Numbered from the stretch's first letter, positions 37,258 to 48,832 are shown. The stretch: 64,000 bases of DNA from Sesbania bispinosa (GCA_026901365.1 QLOH01000676.1:434001-498000), one strand, 5' to 3'. The notes: a model not told the origin generated them from the letters alone. Numbers and translations: made by a program.

Positions 37258-37640
37258 TTGTTAGGAATGTCAACGGGGCAGGGGCGGGTAATGCACTACC
37301 TGCATCCATACACGCTAAGATTAACGGGTACCCATGCGGGTAACGGATATGCACGGGTACACATTAATATTTAAAAATTCAAACTTTATAGAAAGAAAAA
37401 GAGAAAATGTAATATAATATATCATAATATCATATAATATTCATATTATATAATATCATTACGTATTAATATATTAAAAATATCATTATAAAATAGTAAA
37501 AAATAATTTTTATATCATCATAAAATAATAAAATTCTAATATTTTAATATATTTAATAGAAAATATATTTTAATGAATAAATGGGTACCCGCGGGGCGGG
37601 TAGTATAATATCCGTCCCCACCCATTTAATAAATATGCGA
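37258..37640. mobile_element. GC-rich hAT-like fragment
   Basis: Begins with a GTCAACGGGGCAGGGGCGGG segment and has an inverted GC-rich counterpart (GTACCCGCGGGGCGGGTAG, near 37585), separated by AT-rich sequence. It resembles the ends of the 19.1-25.3 kb element, but a clear right terminus is lacking. Confidence 0.4.
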
Positions 37641-37800
37641 GTACCTATTGTAGGTATATCCATCACTTTAATATGTAATTTTTAAATTTCATATATTATT
37701 AATTCTATTTATTAAAAAACTATCGTATATTTTTTGTAAAAATATTATTGTATGTCTAATACGACAAAATGTCCCGTGCATGGCACGGGTACACGACTAG

Positions 37801-38202
37801 TTAAATGATAAAATAAGGAAATCGAATTTGTTGAATTAAATGACTTCTTTTTTAAATTGATCCAATTCACTTTGTGAACACAAAATATTAGTTGAATACA
37901 TTGGACCAGTATTATCTATTTTTCAATATTATTATTTTTATTATTTAAGAAACAAATTTTGACATATACTTTAGGGCAGAGATCTTGTCATATTGAAATT
38001 TCACATAATTTCATGTAATGTTAAAATTTTATATGTGTCTTTTTCTTCTTTAATATGAAAAAAGTGAGGTCATATCAAAATTTTTGAACATTTATGAAAA
38101 AAAGAGGTGGAGTCAAAAATTTAAATTGACACAGTCGTATAAAATTTCAATATGAAAGAATCCCGATCGGATACTCCTAAATAAACGGAACATCATAATA
38201 GA
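37801..38202. other. Spacer
   Basis: Nothing is recognised between the Helitron end and the next hAT-like element. Confidence 0.35.
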
Positions 38203-39260
38203 CAAAGGCGGCAAAATGAGTTAATTTGGTCGGGTCAACCCGTCTGAACCCGTATTTTTACAGGGCTTGGATATTAAAATTTGAAGCCCGAATATTTGTC
38301 GGGCTTCTTAGCCCGAAATAAATCAGGTTAAGGGCAGGTAGCCGGGTGGGCTTTTGGGCTACACACATATATAAAAAATAAAAAAAAATGTTGCAAGATA
38401 TATATTTTTCCAGTAAAGAATAAGTTTTTATATTAATTAATTAGTAAACACATGTTTTTGTGCACGGCCACAAAATCATGTTCATTTAACGTTTTTCCTG
38501 TGTTTTGATCCGGCCAAAAAGACTTATTTTCAAAGCATAGTATAACACTTATTTTTCAATGTATAAATTATAATATATAAGTAGCATCTAAGAAACTTTC
38601 AATTGAAAATATTGATTTTTTTCATAATCATAAAAAAAATACTAACAACGTTCATAAAATATAAATAAATGAAGTACTAATATAAATTACATTTTATAAT
38701 ATATCAAATGTAATTTTTTACTTCTTTCTTTTATTTCAAATACTAATCGTTGAATATTTTTTGTGATATAAACCATCTGTTTTTCTATCAGATAAGGATA
38801 ACTTTAGAAAAGTAAGAATGAAAAGTTGAGAAAAATCTTTTAATGTGTTTTGGAATGGATTGAGAACTTAGGAATGTGTTTTAAATTTATTTGAATATGT
38901 TAAATGTATCTTAGTTTAATAGGATCGATGAATAAATGTGTTTGAGAGTTTTATAATGTATTTTAAATTTATTTGAATGAGTTTTATTAGGGTATATGAA
39001 CTCTTTTTTTAATGTTTTTTATAACTATATTGTAATTTTTTAGTTTTGTAAAAGTATAATTCTTTATAACTTTTAATGAACTGTATTTTTTAATAAATTA
39101 GACTTTAACCGGACCGGCCTGCATAAGCCTGCTACCCGATCTGGGCCGGGCTCAGGCTTTTATTTTACTTGACTAAATTTTAGCCGAGTATTTTAGTCTG
39201 GCCTACAAAAGCCTGCTACCAACTTTGGGCCGAGTCGGGTAGCCCGTTTTGACAGCTTTA
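38203..39260. mobile_element. hAT-like non-autonomous element
   Basis: About 1.06 kb with related inverted ends: AAAGGCGGCAAAATGAG at the left, and the complement of GTAGCCCGTTTTGACAGCTTT at the right. Both ends are rich in GGGC/GCCCG words with an AT-rich middle. No transposase and no clean 8-bp TSD. Confidence 0.5.
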
Positions 39261-40916
39261 ATCATAGATGCTTTGGATATGTTAATTAATTTAAAAAATG
39301 TTCTTTTATTGGTATTTACAAAATATTATCCATTATTTTAGTTTTAATTTTAATTTTTCTTTTCAATTGTACAAAAATGATTATATATTTTCATTATTTT
39401 TATTAAATATTTAAAAACATAAGTAAAACAATTTTTTATTTATAAAAAAATATCTTCCCTAGCTTATCATGCATGCCTTAAAAGGAAAAAATAACAAAAT
39501 TTTTTCTAATAAATATTCTTAAAATATTGATTAAGAAAAATATTAAACTATAACTAATACAAATGAAATATTTGTTATATTAAAACTTTAAAAAATTAAT
39601 TTTATTAGAAACATTTTAATAAATGATAGTATTCACATTTCCAACTAATATTGGTGAAACGAAACTAAAAACCAAATAAAAGGAAGGGAGTTCAATGATT
39701 GGATACTAGATGCATGGTAGGAAAAAGGGAAATGGTTGCACAAAGATGCCAAAGGACGTGTAAATGTGTCCGATGAAGGGTGAACAAAGAGCGGCGCGTG
39801 AGGCCTCGAGAGTGTATCTAAGGCAACACTTGTGGGGTCCTTTTTATGCCTTTCAAAGCCTTTTTTACGGCAACGCATTGGATCCCGCACGCGCAATACC
39901 TCTTTCTTCGCTTTTTACCCCTTTCCTAATGGTTAATTCTGCTTTTCACTTTGTTTTGTCTTGTTTTTATCCCCCACACCCACACCCCTTTTTTATGGAC
40001 TCAAACCTGTTTTGCTGTGGTTATGTGTAATATAATCATGTTACCATGCATTCACATTAATCCAGACTTGAAAGCTCTACTTTTTGTCACTTGACCTTGC
40101 TGTTTATAGGCATGTTAACCCTTAACTTTGGGTGTTTTAACTAAATGCCTTCACAAGTACGCATGACCATATGTGTATGCGAAGTTGTTCACTTCAGTAA
40201 ATTATAAATACACTAATCGGCCATTTTTTCACAAAAAAGGTGGGAATGTTTGAAAAAAATAATGAGATTAATGAATATTGTTGTTAGACTTTTCGTAATC
40301 CTCATAAATAAATCTTTTAAATTTCTTTTACGATTTTTCTATAGCATGCCCCAAGCATATTTTAACGATCATTGAAATTCACTTTTTAATTCCTTTTTCA
40401 ATACATTTATTATGAGAAAGAGTGGGTACTAATTAAAGAACATTAACTCTAATTTTTTAAGTAAATTTGATTCTATTTTTAACCCTACCTTTTCTATTAT
40501 CAATTTTATATTTTATTAGCAATATAACCTCACAATTTATGCCTCAAAATAACCTCATTTTTTCCATGTTACATTATATTATATAATATAACGTTCCAAG
40601 CAAAATTGGTAGTACGTAACATAGTTAAATGTGCGATGTTGTCATCTGTCTCAATTTTTTTTTCTTTTTGGTTCTTACATGACTTTTAAATCCAAGCTTC
40701 TGTATTCTTTTTTTTTTTTTTATCTTTTCAAAATTTCACCGGGTAAGAAGCCTTTCAACAAACCAACAACAGCAAAAACAAAAAAATCACACAGCGGTAT
40801 ATACAAAAAATAAGTATTATAACACCAGTATAATTTGAAACTACCACACAACGGCAACAATACAAAAACCTAGTAGCAGCAAAAACATAACAAAGTCGAA
40901 AAAAACAAAAAAATGT
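39261..40916. other. Spacer
   Basis: No gene is recognised. A moderately GC-rich patch at about 39690-39900 has no recognisable frame. Confidence 0.35.
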
Positions 40917-42069
40917 CTAATACTTTAAGTGAAATATTGGATTCAAAGCTTCATTTCCTGTTACGTTATTGGTCTCCCTTGATCCTCCTTCAAAATTAGA
41001 AACTCCTTCCATACTCTCTTTATCAGGACAAGTAGTGAAGTTATGACCAGGATGTTTGCATAATCTACATTTCTTCATCTGTTTGTTGATACTTAATTCT
41101 TTTCCACCTCTTAAACGTTTTTGCTTTGGATGCCCTTTAGTCTTTGACTTTGGAGGACATTGCAAAAGATCAATCATGTCTATTTCATTATTATCTTCAC
41201 CCTTTTCCTCATCTACAATCAATGGCCCTTCTTCACCGAGCGACACTTGACGACACCAACATAATGGGAAATATCCGAGAGGAATTTCAAAGACATGTTC
41301 ATGGATGAAGACACTCAAAATGTGACGACAAAGAATACCCCAAAATTCAAAATGCTTACATGAACAACTTGCTACTTGCTTATCTCAATGAACTTTATGC
41401 TTTTGAGTCTCACCTTCCTTGTAATATTGCACAATAAAATCACCGGTTCCATCAAGAAATAACAAAGTATACGATTTTCATCTTCTTTAGTAATGGTGCG
41501 TGAGATGGTAGAAAGCACGCCTCTTCTTCAGAAAGCAACTCATGATTATGTTTAGCAATAAACTCAATAACATGCCACTCATTTGGAAATATATCAACAT
41601 ATTTTTTAAGTTTAATTCGCGTATGAGCCTTGCAGTCACAACGTGCCGATGATCGATGTCGTTGATCATTTGATGGGTAAACAATTTTCAGTGGTTGCCT
41701 TCCTGCGCGATGACAAAAGAAATCACGCCTTCTAACTGCTCCATTTTTGTTTTTATCAAAGCGAGACTTTCGAACTGAAAACCCATGTTGTTTAGCATAT
41801 CTCTGATAAAATTCCAAAGCTTTTTCCTCGTTTGAGAAACATTGACCAACAAATGGTTCAAATATTATATCTGAAGCATTAGAAGAATTTTCCTCTTCTA
41901 ATTATTCAAATATTGTATCCAAATCATTAGAAAGATTTTCTTCTTTTAATGGCCGCTCATTTAAATCAAACGGAGCTTCATTTAAATCAAATGGGGATTC
42001 TAAGTGTCTGCCGTAACTCTAAAGACAAAATGTTATTGCCTTGATTTACCTCAATAGCTTCATCCATCT
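40917..42069 (-). pseudogene. FAR1/FHY3-related pseudogene lacking the transposase core
   Basis: FAR1-RELATED SEQUENCE proteins derive from MULE transposases and act as transcription factors. Read on the minus strand: an ATG at 42069, an acidic N-terminal part with repeated FDLNE words, then a FAR1 DNA-binding domain (FVGQCFSNEEKALEFYQRYA, KSRFDKNKNG, CDCKAHTRIKL, HNHELLSEEE; open from 41817 to 41452). Next, in another frame, comes a SWIM zinc finger (CSCKHFEFWGILCRHIL, about 41300-41365) and a C-terminal CCHC knuckle CRLCKHPGHNFTTC. The MULE transposase domain of several hundred residues that normally separates FAR1 from SWIM is absent. Stops at 41902-41904 (TAA) and 41385-41387 (TGA), and frame changes, mark it as broken. 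Short FAR1 factors without transposase do exist, but the stops argue against function. Confidence 0.8.
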
Positions 42070-43296
42070 ATTCAAATTAAATAAACTAAAATCATACAGT
42101 ATAACACAACACTATTAAGGAGGTATGGACTAAGTATTTCAAATTAAATACCTTGAGTATAACTAGTAAACATGGTAGAATAAGTGGTTCTATGAACCCA
42201 TCTTCCTACTTTCTCCTAATTTCTGAAAATAAAAATATGAACGGACCCATAGTTTTGTCGGTTTTTTTTAATCCTAATTAACTGCATGTACGACACTGAT
42301 TGGAATTATGCACCTCCTTTATCCAAAACAAATTATATATGGTGAGGCATCCTGGGCACCAATTAAGGTGTGAATCTTTAGTCAACATTCCACAATCTTA
42401 AAAGGTTGTATTATTATCACCTTTTTTTTCTTGTAAACCCGACATCAATGGCTTATGGTCATTAGCATAAGTAAATCCACTTCCCTTTTAAAAAAGAGCT
42501 TGAGTTTAATAATTTGGAACCAAAAGTAAGTGGATAACAACTCTTAAATTAATGAGCATGAAAGAAACACACACAGAGATATCTTAAAATTTAAAATATA
42601 TGTTAATTAAGCCATTAAATTTTATTTAATTTTTATTTAGTCATCCAATAAATAAATAGTTTTTTTTTTTTAAATTGTTCTTCATAGTATATTTTAACTT
42701 TATTGAAACTTGTTTTAAGTGGATTTTTTTTTTGTAATGAAAAATTTAGGGTGAAGGGATGGTGCCACATTCCAAGACAGAGAAAGCCTCCAGACTCAAA
42801 GAACACTTACAGGAGTACTTACATTTACTTTACCCTAAGAGACGAGACCCTGTTTGCTCGGTTGCTCCACTAGACCAACCCTCTGGGATTTGTTTCAAGT
42901 GGAAATACCCACTCTCTATTGGTAGATGGTTTATTAAATAAAATTATGGAAAACTAAAATCTAAACTAAATAAAGAATATTCTTAGTTGATCTCATTAAA
43001 TAAGGTGAAATTAATTAATTTTTTTTTATGTTTTGTGGATTTTTTTTCTTATATTTAAGTCTAAATAGAGTAATTTAATTCTATCATAATGACTTATACA
43101 TAGATGATCGACTAAGGAATATATATATATATATATATAGGGAGCGTGTCATATGTTAATGGTGTTTTTATGTGAGAATGATAAGAATATTTTATAGCCA
43201 TCAGATTTAAATAAAGGGTTGAGATTAAAACAGTTTATTTAAAGATATCACGTGTCTCATTCACCGTTACTTAGCACTACCACCACCACCACCACC
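42070..43296. other. Spacer with a short repeat-like patch
   Basis: No gene. A moderately GC-rich block at about 42755-42905 (GGATGGTGCCACATTCCAAG ... CTCTGGGATTTGTTTCAAG) resembles part of 56945-57010 (AATGGTGCTCCACGGAGAAA), so it may belong to a dispersed family such as a SINE. I could not confirm a tRNA-like promoter. Confidence 0.35.
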
Positions 43297-43304
43297 GTTG
43301 CTGC
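43297..43304. repeat. 8-bp TSD of hAT element, left
   Basis: GTTGCTGC, identical to 44988-44995. Confidence 0.85.
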
Positions 43305-43400
43305 CAGTGGCGGATCTTAAGTATGACAGAGGGAGCCATGGCTCCCCCAAAGTTTTTTTAAAAAACTTTTATACACATATTATATAATTATTAAAATTAT

Positions 43401-43902
43401 GGGAAAAATATGTTTTTCATCCCCGTACTTTAAATCTTGTGTTTTTTGTCCCTAGATTTTCTAAACCCCCAAATCATGGTAACTGACCGTTAGTGAGATA
43501 TGTTAACCTGATGAACTGGCTAACAAAGGTTACATATTAGCCTCAATAACGAGTCCCAAATAATTAACAGATCATCTAATTAACTTTCTTATTAATTTTT
43601 CATTATTAAAATAACTCTAATTACTAAATTAGAGTTTTAACCTGAGTAATTTTACCCGATAAAAAACCTGATTTCATAATTATGATTATTTAAATAATTA
43701 AAAAAATTAATAAAAAAATACTTAAATGAGCCTAACATGTAACTTTTGTTACCCGGATCATCATGTTAACATATCTCACCAACGGTCAGGGACCATGGGT
43801 TGAGGGTTTAGAAAGTTCATGAACAAAAAACAAAGGATTTAAAGTACAAGGACGAAGACCAAAGTTGACCGAAACTATAGGGATGAAAAACGTATTTTTC
43901 CC
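43401..43902. mobile_element. Foldback MULE with perfect 9-bp TSD, nested in hAT
   Basis: A 502-bp element: inverted arms of more than 100 bp starting GGGAAAAATATGTTTTTCAT, flanked by TAAAATTAT (43392-43400 and 43903-43911). Same architecture as 35598-36130. Confidence 0.88.
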
Positions 43903-44254
43903 TAAAATTATACATTTTACAATATCCATAATACCCTTAAATTTCAAATATTTTATGTAAGTTTCTTCTTTTCAACTCTAATTTTAAATCTATTAGAGTA
44001 TATTTGCAAGTTGATTTTTAGAGGGAAAATGAGAGGAATGGAGGACTTATTGGAAGTCATTTCCCCTTTGTGTTTGGAAGTTTGATACTTTTAGTGTGTC
44101 TAATAAAGTCTTCCCTCCTCCTCTTCTCCTCCTCCATTTTTTATTTGATCTTTTTTTCCCTCCCTTCTAAACTCACAAACACACCTTCAAAGAACATAGA
44201 AATCTCTCATGTCTTAAATGTGATTTCTAATAATTTTCTTTACATTATTTTTAG

Positions 44255-44862
44255 GTTAAATGTTTTTAATCCATGAAAATATACAGAAAATTTGGTGTTA
44301 TGGTCTCTCATTTATTTTGATCTCTTTGATTTTACTTCTCTATTTTTTAAAAACTACCTCATTAATTATGTTTCATTAAATGATGCTATCATACTATTTT
44401 TTTCATATTTTCTTATGGATTTTTCGATAGAATTTTATGGGTATTCCGAAATTCATAGAAAATATTTTGAGAGATTTTAAAATTTACAGAAATTTTTCTA
44501 TGATTCTTTTTTTTTCAGGAAAATAGAAAACTTTTACAACATTTTTCATAAAAAAATTGGTGTTTTTTTGGGAAGTTAAGTACTTATTTTTTCGGTGAAG
44601 TTTACGGTACACAAGTTTAAAACTTGTGTACCGTAAACTTCACCTATTTTTTTAATGAAAAAATCACAAGAAATTTCTGATGAAAATTAGCCCAAAACAA
44701 GCTGCAAGAAAATTATAAATATGACTTAACAAAGCAGTTAATAGTGATATATTAAAACATATGATTTTAGAAAATAATGGATTAAAATTAAAGAAATAGA
44801 TAAATAAAAGAGGGACCAAAAATCCAATTTCACTATATGATAGTGAGAAGAAAAACATATTT
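44255..44862. mobile_element. Second foldback element nested in hAT
   Basis: Inverted arms: left GGTTAAATGTTTTTAATCCA ... ATGGTCTCTCATTTATTTTG; right the complement of ATAAAAGAGGGACCAAAAAT ... ACATATTTAAC. No TSD could be fixed. The centre contains the 51-bp perfect hairpin at 44594-44644. Confidence 0.6.
44594..44644. repeat. Perfect 25-bp-arm hairpin, 1-base loop
   Basis: GGTGAAGTTTACGGTACACA begins the left arm. The 25-base arm is followed by a single A and its exact complement ending TTCACC. Such an intact palindrome is striking beside the much more eroded arms of the surrounding foldback element. Confidence 0.95.
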
Positions 44863-44987
44863 AACATTCATTTATATTCAATTTTGTGTTAACATTATGC
44901 CTTAAAATTTTGATATATATAATATTTATTTTATGTATTAAATCTTATTTTGACACCCCCAAATATTTGGTTGAAGATCCGCCACTG

Positions 44988-44995
44988 GTTGCTGC
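44988..44995. repeat. 8-bp TSD of hAT element, right
   Basis: GTTGCTGC, identical to 43297-43304. Confidence 0.85.
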
Positions 44996-45651
44996 CATCA
45001 CCATCACCGCCGCCGTCACCACCATAGCGGTGGTGATACATGTTGATACACATGAATACATATGTTTATACGCAAATTTGAATTTTAACATAAAACACTT
45101 TTGGTTTGGGGCAGATTATCAATGCTTACAATCCAGGACCCCGATGCTTTACGCCTTTACCAGGATGTCCATAACGATTGTAACTTATGGTGGGGAAATG
45201 TTGATACCAAGCTATGAAACATGCATGGTATTCCAAAATCACAGATGATACATGTTCATACACATGAATACATATTAGGTATACCAAAATATTTTCTTTT
45301 AAATAAAAGATGGATATTCCATTTAAAAGTTGAAATCCTCTCTAGATATTGAGCACCTTTAATTGGAAAGAAAAAGATACATGTATTGTGTGAAAAAAAC
45401 ACACAATGCATGTGTTTTTCTCTTACCTACCGTCGGTCCAACATATATATAGGCCTAACTATAAAATTGGGGCTTAATTTTAAGAGTTAAAAAATAACAT
45501 TTTTTTTAAAATATGAGTTTATTTTTAAGAAAAGAAACTTAATTATATTAAATTTAATTTTTAATAAGAAAAATATTTTTAATTATTATCTATTAATTAA
45601 TAATTAATAATATTTTTATATTTATATAAATATTTTATTAAATTTTGGGTA
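44996..45651. other. Spacer continuing the hAT target region
   Basis: Starts with trinucleotide-rich CATCACCATCACCGCCGCCG, then AT-rich. A patch at 45110-45215 has coding-like composition in one frame (…TIQDPDALRLYQDVHNDCN…) but no family I recognise. Confidence 0.35.
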
Positions 45652-45933
45652 AATATGTTTTAAATCTTTATAAATTTAAACATATTTGGTTTGTTTCTCA
45701 TACTTTAAAACCAATGTATTGAGTTTCTCTTTCTTAAAATCACCTCAAAATAATCCTTATTACCCCTCTCGCTATGGAATAAAAATATATATGATAAGAA
45801 ATACTAAAAACACATCTGATAAAAATTAATTTGGGATAATTTAAAAGAGAGAGACTTAACACACCAATTTTAAGTTATGAGAATCAAAATCAAATTTATT
45901 TAATTTTATATAAACTATAAACATATTTCACCC
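45652..45933. mobile_element. Foldback MULE-like element
   Basis: The ends GGGTAAATATGTTTTAAATC and the complement of CTATAAACATATTTCACCC are inverted. The flanking nonamers TTAAATTTT and TTAATTTTA agree at seven of nine positions, so the TSD is only weakly supported. Confidence 0.5.
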
Positions 45934-45954
45934 TTAATTTTAATATATAAAATA

Positions 45955-46033
45955 TATCTAAAAAATTTGAGGCCTTGTAGCAGGGGAGGCCTAAAGCGGT
46001 TGCTTTACTGGCCTACCCCTAAGGCCGGCCCTG
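45955..46033. mobile_element. Right end of a degraded GGCCGGCCCTG-type TIR element
   Basis: AGGCCTAAAGCGGTTGCTTT...AAGGCCGGCCCTG resembles the well-known hAT terminus CAGGGCCGGCC read in reverse. The left end would be near 45452 (TAGGCCTAACTATAAAATTG) but is eroded. Confidence 0.4.
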
Positions 46034-47093
46034 CCTACTGAAAGTGTCCAGTACTAGAGAGAAATTAGACTTTCAATGTGATTATGTGAATACATTTATG
46101 TACAACGGATTTGAATTTTCTCCTGTCATCAATACTTTCGAGCAATTTTAGTTGTCACAATAGATAGGAACCAGCTAGGGAATCACTAGATAGTAAAGAT
46201 CCATAACTTATTTCCTTGCCTATTTCATAATTAAAGTTGTTGAAGATGAGAATGCTTACACAAGTACCAATTGGGTTTGGTACATGTGTACATTTTATGT
46301 TCTGATATAAGTAGCTTCATCATGACCAGCCCTAAACTCTTGTGGTTTGGTACATGAGGGTTTAGGGTTTGGTACACGGGAGCCTCTACATAGTGCTGAT
46401 TCTTTAATTAATCTTATAAAGGTGTGATTCTTGAATTAATCTTATCAGGAAGTGTTATTAGCATGTTTAAATTATATTAAATCACATTATAAATGTACAT
46501 CTAGGCAAAAAAAAATTACTCATAATAATACCATTATATTACTCAAATATTGTCACTACCATTACAATACCAATCCAGCATCTACCTTTGTCACGTAATT
46601 TTGAATAAAACCAAAAAACCAAACATATATATTAAGATTGGAATGTTAATATAAATCATACTTTTGAGAAAAGGAAACCACTTTCCAGATTTTCTAGCTA
46701 AGCAAAACAATTAAAGCGTTCTCAATCAAGATAGGTGGATGATTATTGAAGACATTCCTGTCCCTATGGCCTTCACCATCTCCAAAAGGGCATATGATAT
46801 TAGTATTCAATATTTGAGATTGAAGAAATCCTCAAATAAGGATTAGTACGACAAGTACAGGGAATGAAAGTATCTCATCAAGACAAAGCAAAGGTTCACT
46901 CTAGGTATATTGTACTCGGAAAAGTTTTTCGTACCACAATCAGTGTGTACCATAATTATACCATTCTTTATTATAAAAAAGGGAGAAACTGAGTATATTT
47001 TGCCTTCCCATAAACAGTGATACAAAAAATGTACCACTATTTGTGGTACATGTATCGGGATTGTAGTGTAATCACGGTACAAGTCGTTGAATT
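46034..47093. other. Spacer
   Basis: No gene or repeat family is recognised. A few 'TTTGGTACATG' words recur at about 46275-46380. Confidence 0.35.
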
Positions 47094-47602
47094 TTGTGGT
47101 TAACGGAATATGATTTTTGGTTAATTGATTTTGTGAGGTTAATTACAACTCTTGTTAACACGAGGTTAATTATGTGTCTGGTGAACATTTTTAAAAATGG
47201 GGTTAATGGTGTATCTATTTGTGGTGAGTGAGATTTTTGGTTAATTGAATTTGTGAGGTTAATTGCAACTCTCGTTAACACAAGGTTAATTATGTGTCTA
47301 GGGGATGGTGAACATTTTCAAAAAAATGAGGTTAATGGTGTATCTATTTGTGGTTAATGAGTGGGAATTTTAGTTAATTGAATTTGTGAGGTTAATTACA
47401 ACTCTTGTTAACACGGGGTTAGTTCTGTGTCCAGAAACTGTGAACATATTTTTAATGAGGTTAATGGTGTATAGATTGATAATTAACAAATTGAGATATT
47501 TGGTTAATTGATTTTGTACGGTTAATTGTGTGCACAGAAACGGTGAATGAAGTAGTACATTTGGTTGATAACATCAAAATAGAATAATCATGATAAAATA
47601 CT
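47094..47602. repeat. ~130-bp tandem repeat array, copy 1
   Basis: About four units, each with GGTTAATT-type words, for example TGTGAGGTTAATTACAACTC, CACGAGGTTAATTATGTGTC and GGGGTTAATGGTGTATC. By eye it is about 97% identical over its whole length to 58091-58606, including the end sequence CATGATAAAATACT. It is not a simple local array but part of a dispersed element. Confidence 0.85.
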
Positions 47603-48369
47603 TAGGTTAACCCTTCAAAAAACACACATTTATTATATTTTTTAATCTATATTATTACTTATTAAAATAAATAAATAAAATAATAGATATATTAATAAAT
47701 TAAAAAATAAAAAACTGATTAAAAAATGAAAAAAATAGAAGAAAAAGAAAAAAGAAAAGGTGAACAGTGCTCCCACATTTGTATATATATCGGGATTGAT
47801 AAATATGATTTAAGTATTTCCCCTTTAATCATGATTTTATCCATTTTAATTTTTTAGATCATATGCTGAAAAATTATCTTAAATATTGGCTAATAGATCT
47901 ATAAAAATATGTGTTTAGCGCATTTTCTTTCATTTCACCCAGGTAGATGTATTAAAATGGAATCATGGATCTGCGGATCGATCAGAGATTTAGACTGCTT
48001 AATTAATAATTAATTAGCATCTATATGTGATATTTAATCCGTCATCAGTTCTATTCTAACATGGAGAGAGCGAGCAGAAAAAAGAAGAAGAAATTAGTCA
48101 GTTTTGTTGTCTGATCTCGAATGTAACTCACAGTCACAGTCACACTTGCTTCCTGTAGCGAGATCTCCCGAGCAACATGACAAATTTTGACAAGATTAGG
48201 TTAGGGGAGATATATTGCTCTTGAGGTACAAAACAAAAATATACATAGAAATAGACAGTATAAACAGAGTAGAAGGGAAGGGGTTGCATATCCACAGAAC
48301 AGGAGAGAAGAAACCTTACCAGAAAGGTGTAAAGTGAAAGAATGGAGAGGAGAGTGGAAAGAGAGGAAC
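47603..48369. other. Spacer downstream of MIR2118
   Basis: AT-rich. Since MIR2118 is on the minus strand, the right half probably holds the 3' part of its primary transcript. No gene is seen. Confidence 0.35.
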
Positions 48370-48483
48370 CAAAGGAAATCATAGGAATGGGTGGAATCGG
48401 CAAACTAAAGGAAAACTGAATCCAAAAACAAGATTCAGATCTGCTCGCTTTGCCGACCCTCCCATCTCCCATAACTTCCTCAA
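48370..48483 (-). ncRNA. MIR2118: MIR2118 precursor hairpin
   Basis: On the minus strand the 3' arm carries, at 48403-48382, a 22-nt sequence beginning TTGCCGATTCCACCC and ending CCTA. It matches every base of legume miR2118 as I remember it. The 5' arm at 48469-48448 (GGAGATGGGAGGGTCGGC...) is the corresponding star strand. The stem extends below the duplex (GAGGAAGTTATGGG with CCTATGATTTCC) and has a terminal stem-loop CTGAATC...GATTCAG. miR2118, a 22-nt microRNA, targets the P-loop codons of NBS-LRR mRNAs and triggers phased siRNA production; that function is inferred from the family. Overlapping reading frames here are chance. Confidence 0.92.
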
Positions 48484-48627
48484 GCTCTTGCCCCCTTTCC
48501 CTTTCTCTCTCTTTACCTCTGAATTAGTCACTGAATGAACCACTTTGCAACGCAAAGCACAAATAAATAGCAGTAACAAATACAAGAGGATAGGAGTGTT
48601 TTTTTGGAGTGGGGAAAACGGTAAAAG

Positions 48628-48637
48628 AGATATAGGC
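48628..48637 (-). promoter_or_regulatory. Candidate TATA box for MIR2118
   Basis: CCTATATCTC on the minus strand, about 145 bases upstream of the hairpin. The two other hairpins have similar CTATAT boxes, which gives it some weight. Confidence 0.4.
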
Positions 48638-48832
48638 TGCCACGTATCCCGCTGCATGCTACCCTCCTCTTCCGTTCTTTTTCTTGCCCAAAGCTGTTCC
48701 TCTTTTTCTGGCCCAATTTTTTTTACCAAAAAAAAGTAATTTTTTTTGACAAAAAAATATTTTTTATTTATTACTATTTCTCATTTGCCTATTATAATAT
48801 AGGATTAAATAAATTTTTAATCACTCAAAATA

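Larger units (their letters stand above)
33619..37800. mobile_element. Candidate non-autonomous Helitron
   Basis: The 3' end is convincing: a perfect 7-bp-stem hairpin CCCGTGC-ATG-GCACGGG (37773-37789), then TACACGA and CTAG (37797-37800), followed by T. The 5' end is a candidate only: TCTTTATATATATAAAAGT preceded by A at 33618, giving the expected A/T insertion site. No Rep/helicase is present. The interior holds a 556-bp tandem duplication, a foldback MULE (35598-36130), a family D MITE and GC-rich hAT-like debris, so it has been heavily invaded. Confidence 0.5.
43305..44987. mobile_element. Non-autonomous hAT element with perfect TIR and TSD
   Basis: A 1,683-bp element with a perfect 14-bp terminal inverted repeat CAGTGGCGGATCTT and a perfect 8-bp duplication GTTGCTGC on each side, both diagnostic of the hAT superfamily. 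No transposase is encoded. It landed in a CAC/CCG trinucleotide-rich stretch whose two halves (43281-43304 and 44988-45030) can be rejoined by eye. It has itself been invaded by foldback elements at 43401-43902 and about 44255-44862. Confidence 0.92.

Noticed and set aside
42759..42941. 60-codon frame in a GC-richer patch
   Set aside because: No domain; the patch resembles 56945-57010 and is more likely a dispersed repeat.
46300..46390. Telomere-like 'TTTAGGGTTT' at about 46370
   Set aside because: A single occurrence without tandem repetition.
47094..47602. Centromeric or telomeric satellite
   Set aside because: Only about four units, shared as a block with 58.1-58.6 kb; too short and irregular for a satellite, and no TTTAGGG runs.
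48378..48410. miR2118-like sequence read as a plus-strand target site
   Set aside because: The plus strand is perfectly complementary to the microRNA, but the paired second arm at 48448-48469 shows that it is the precursor itself.
48140..48739. Open frames of 60-116 codons over MIR2118
   Set aside because: No recognisable domain; the hairpin explains the conserved sequence.
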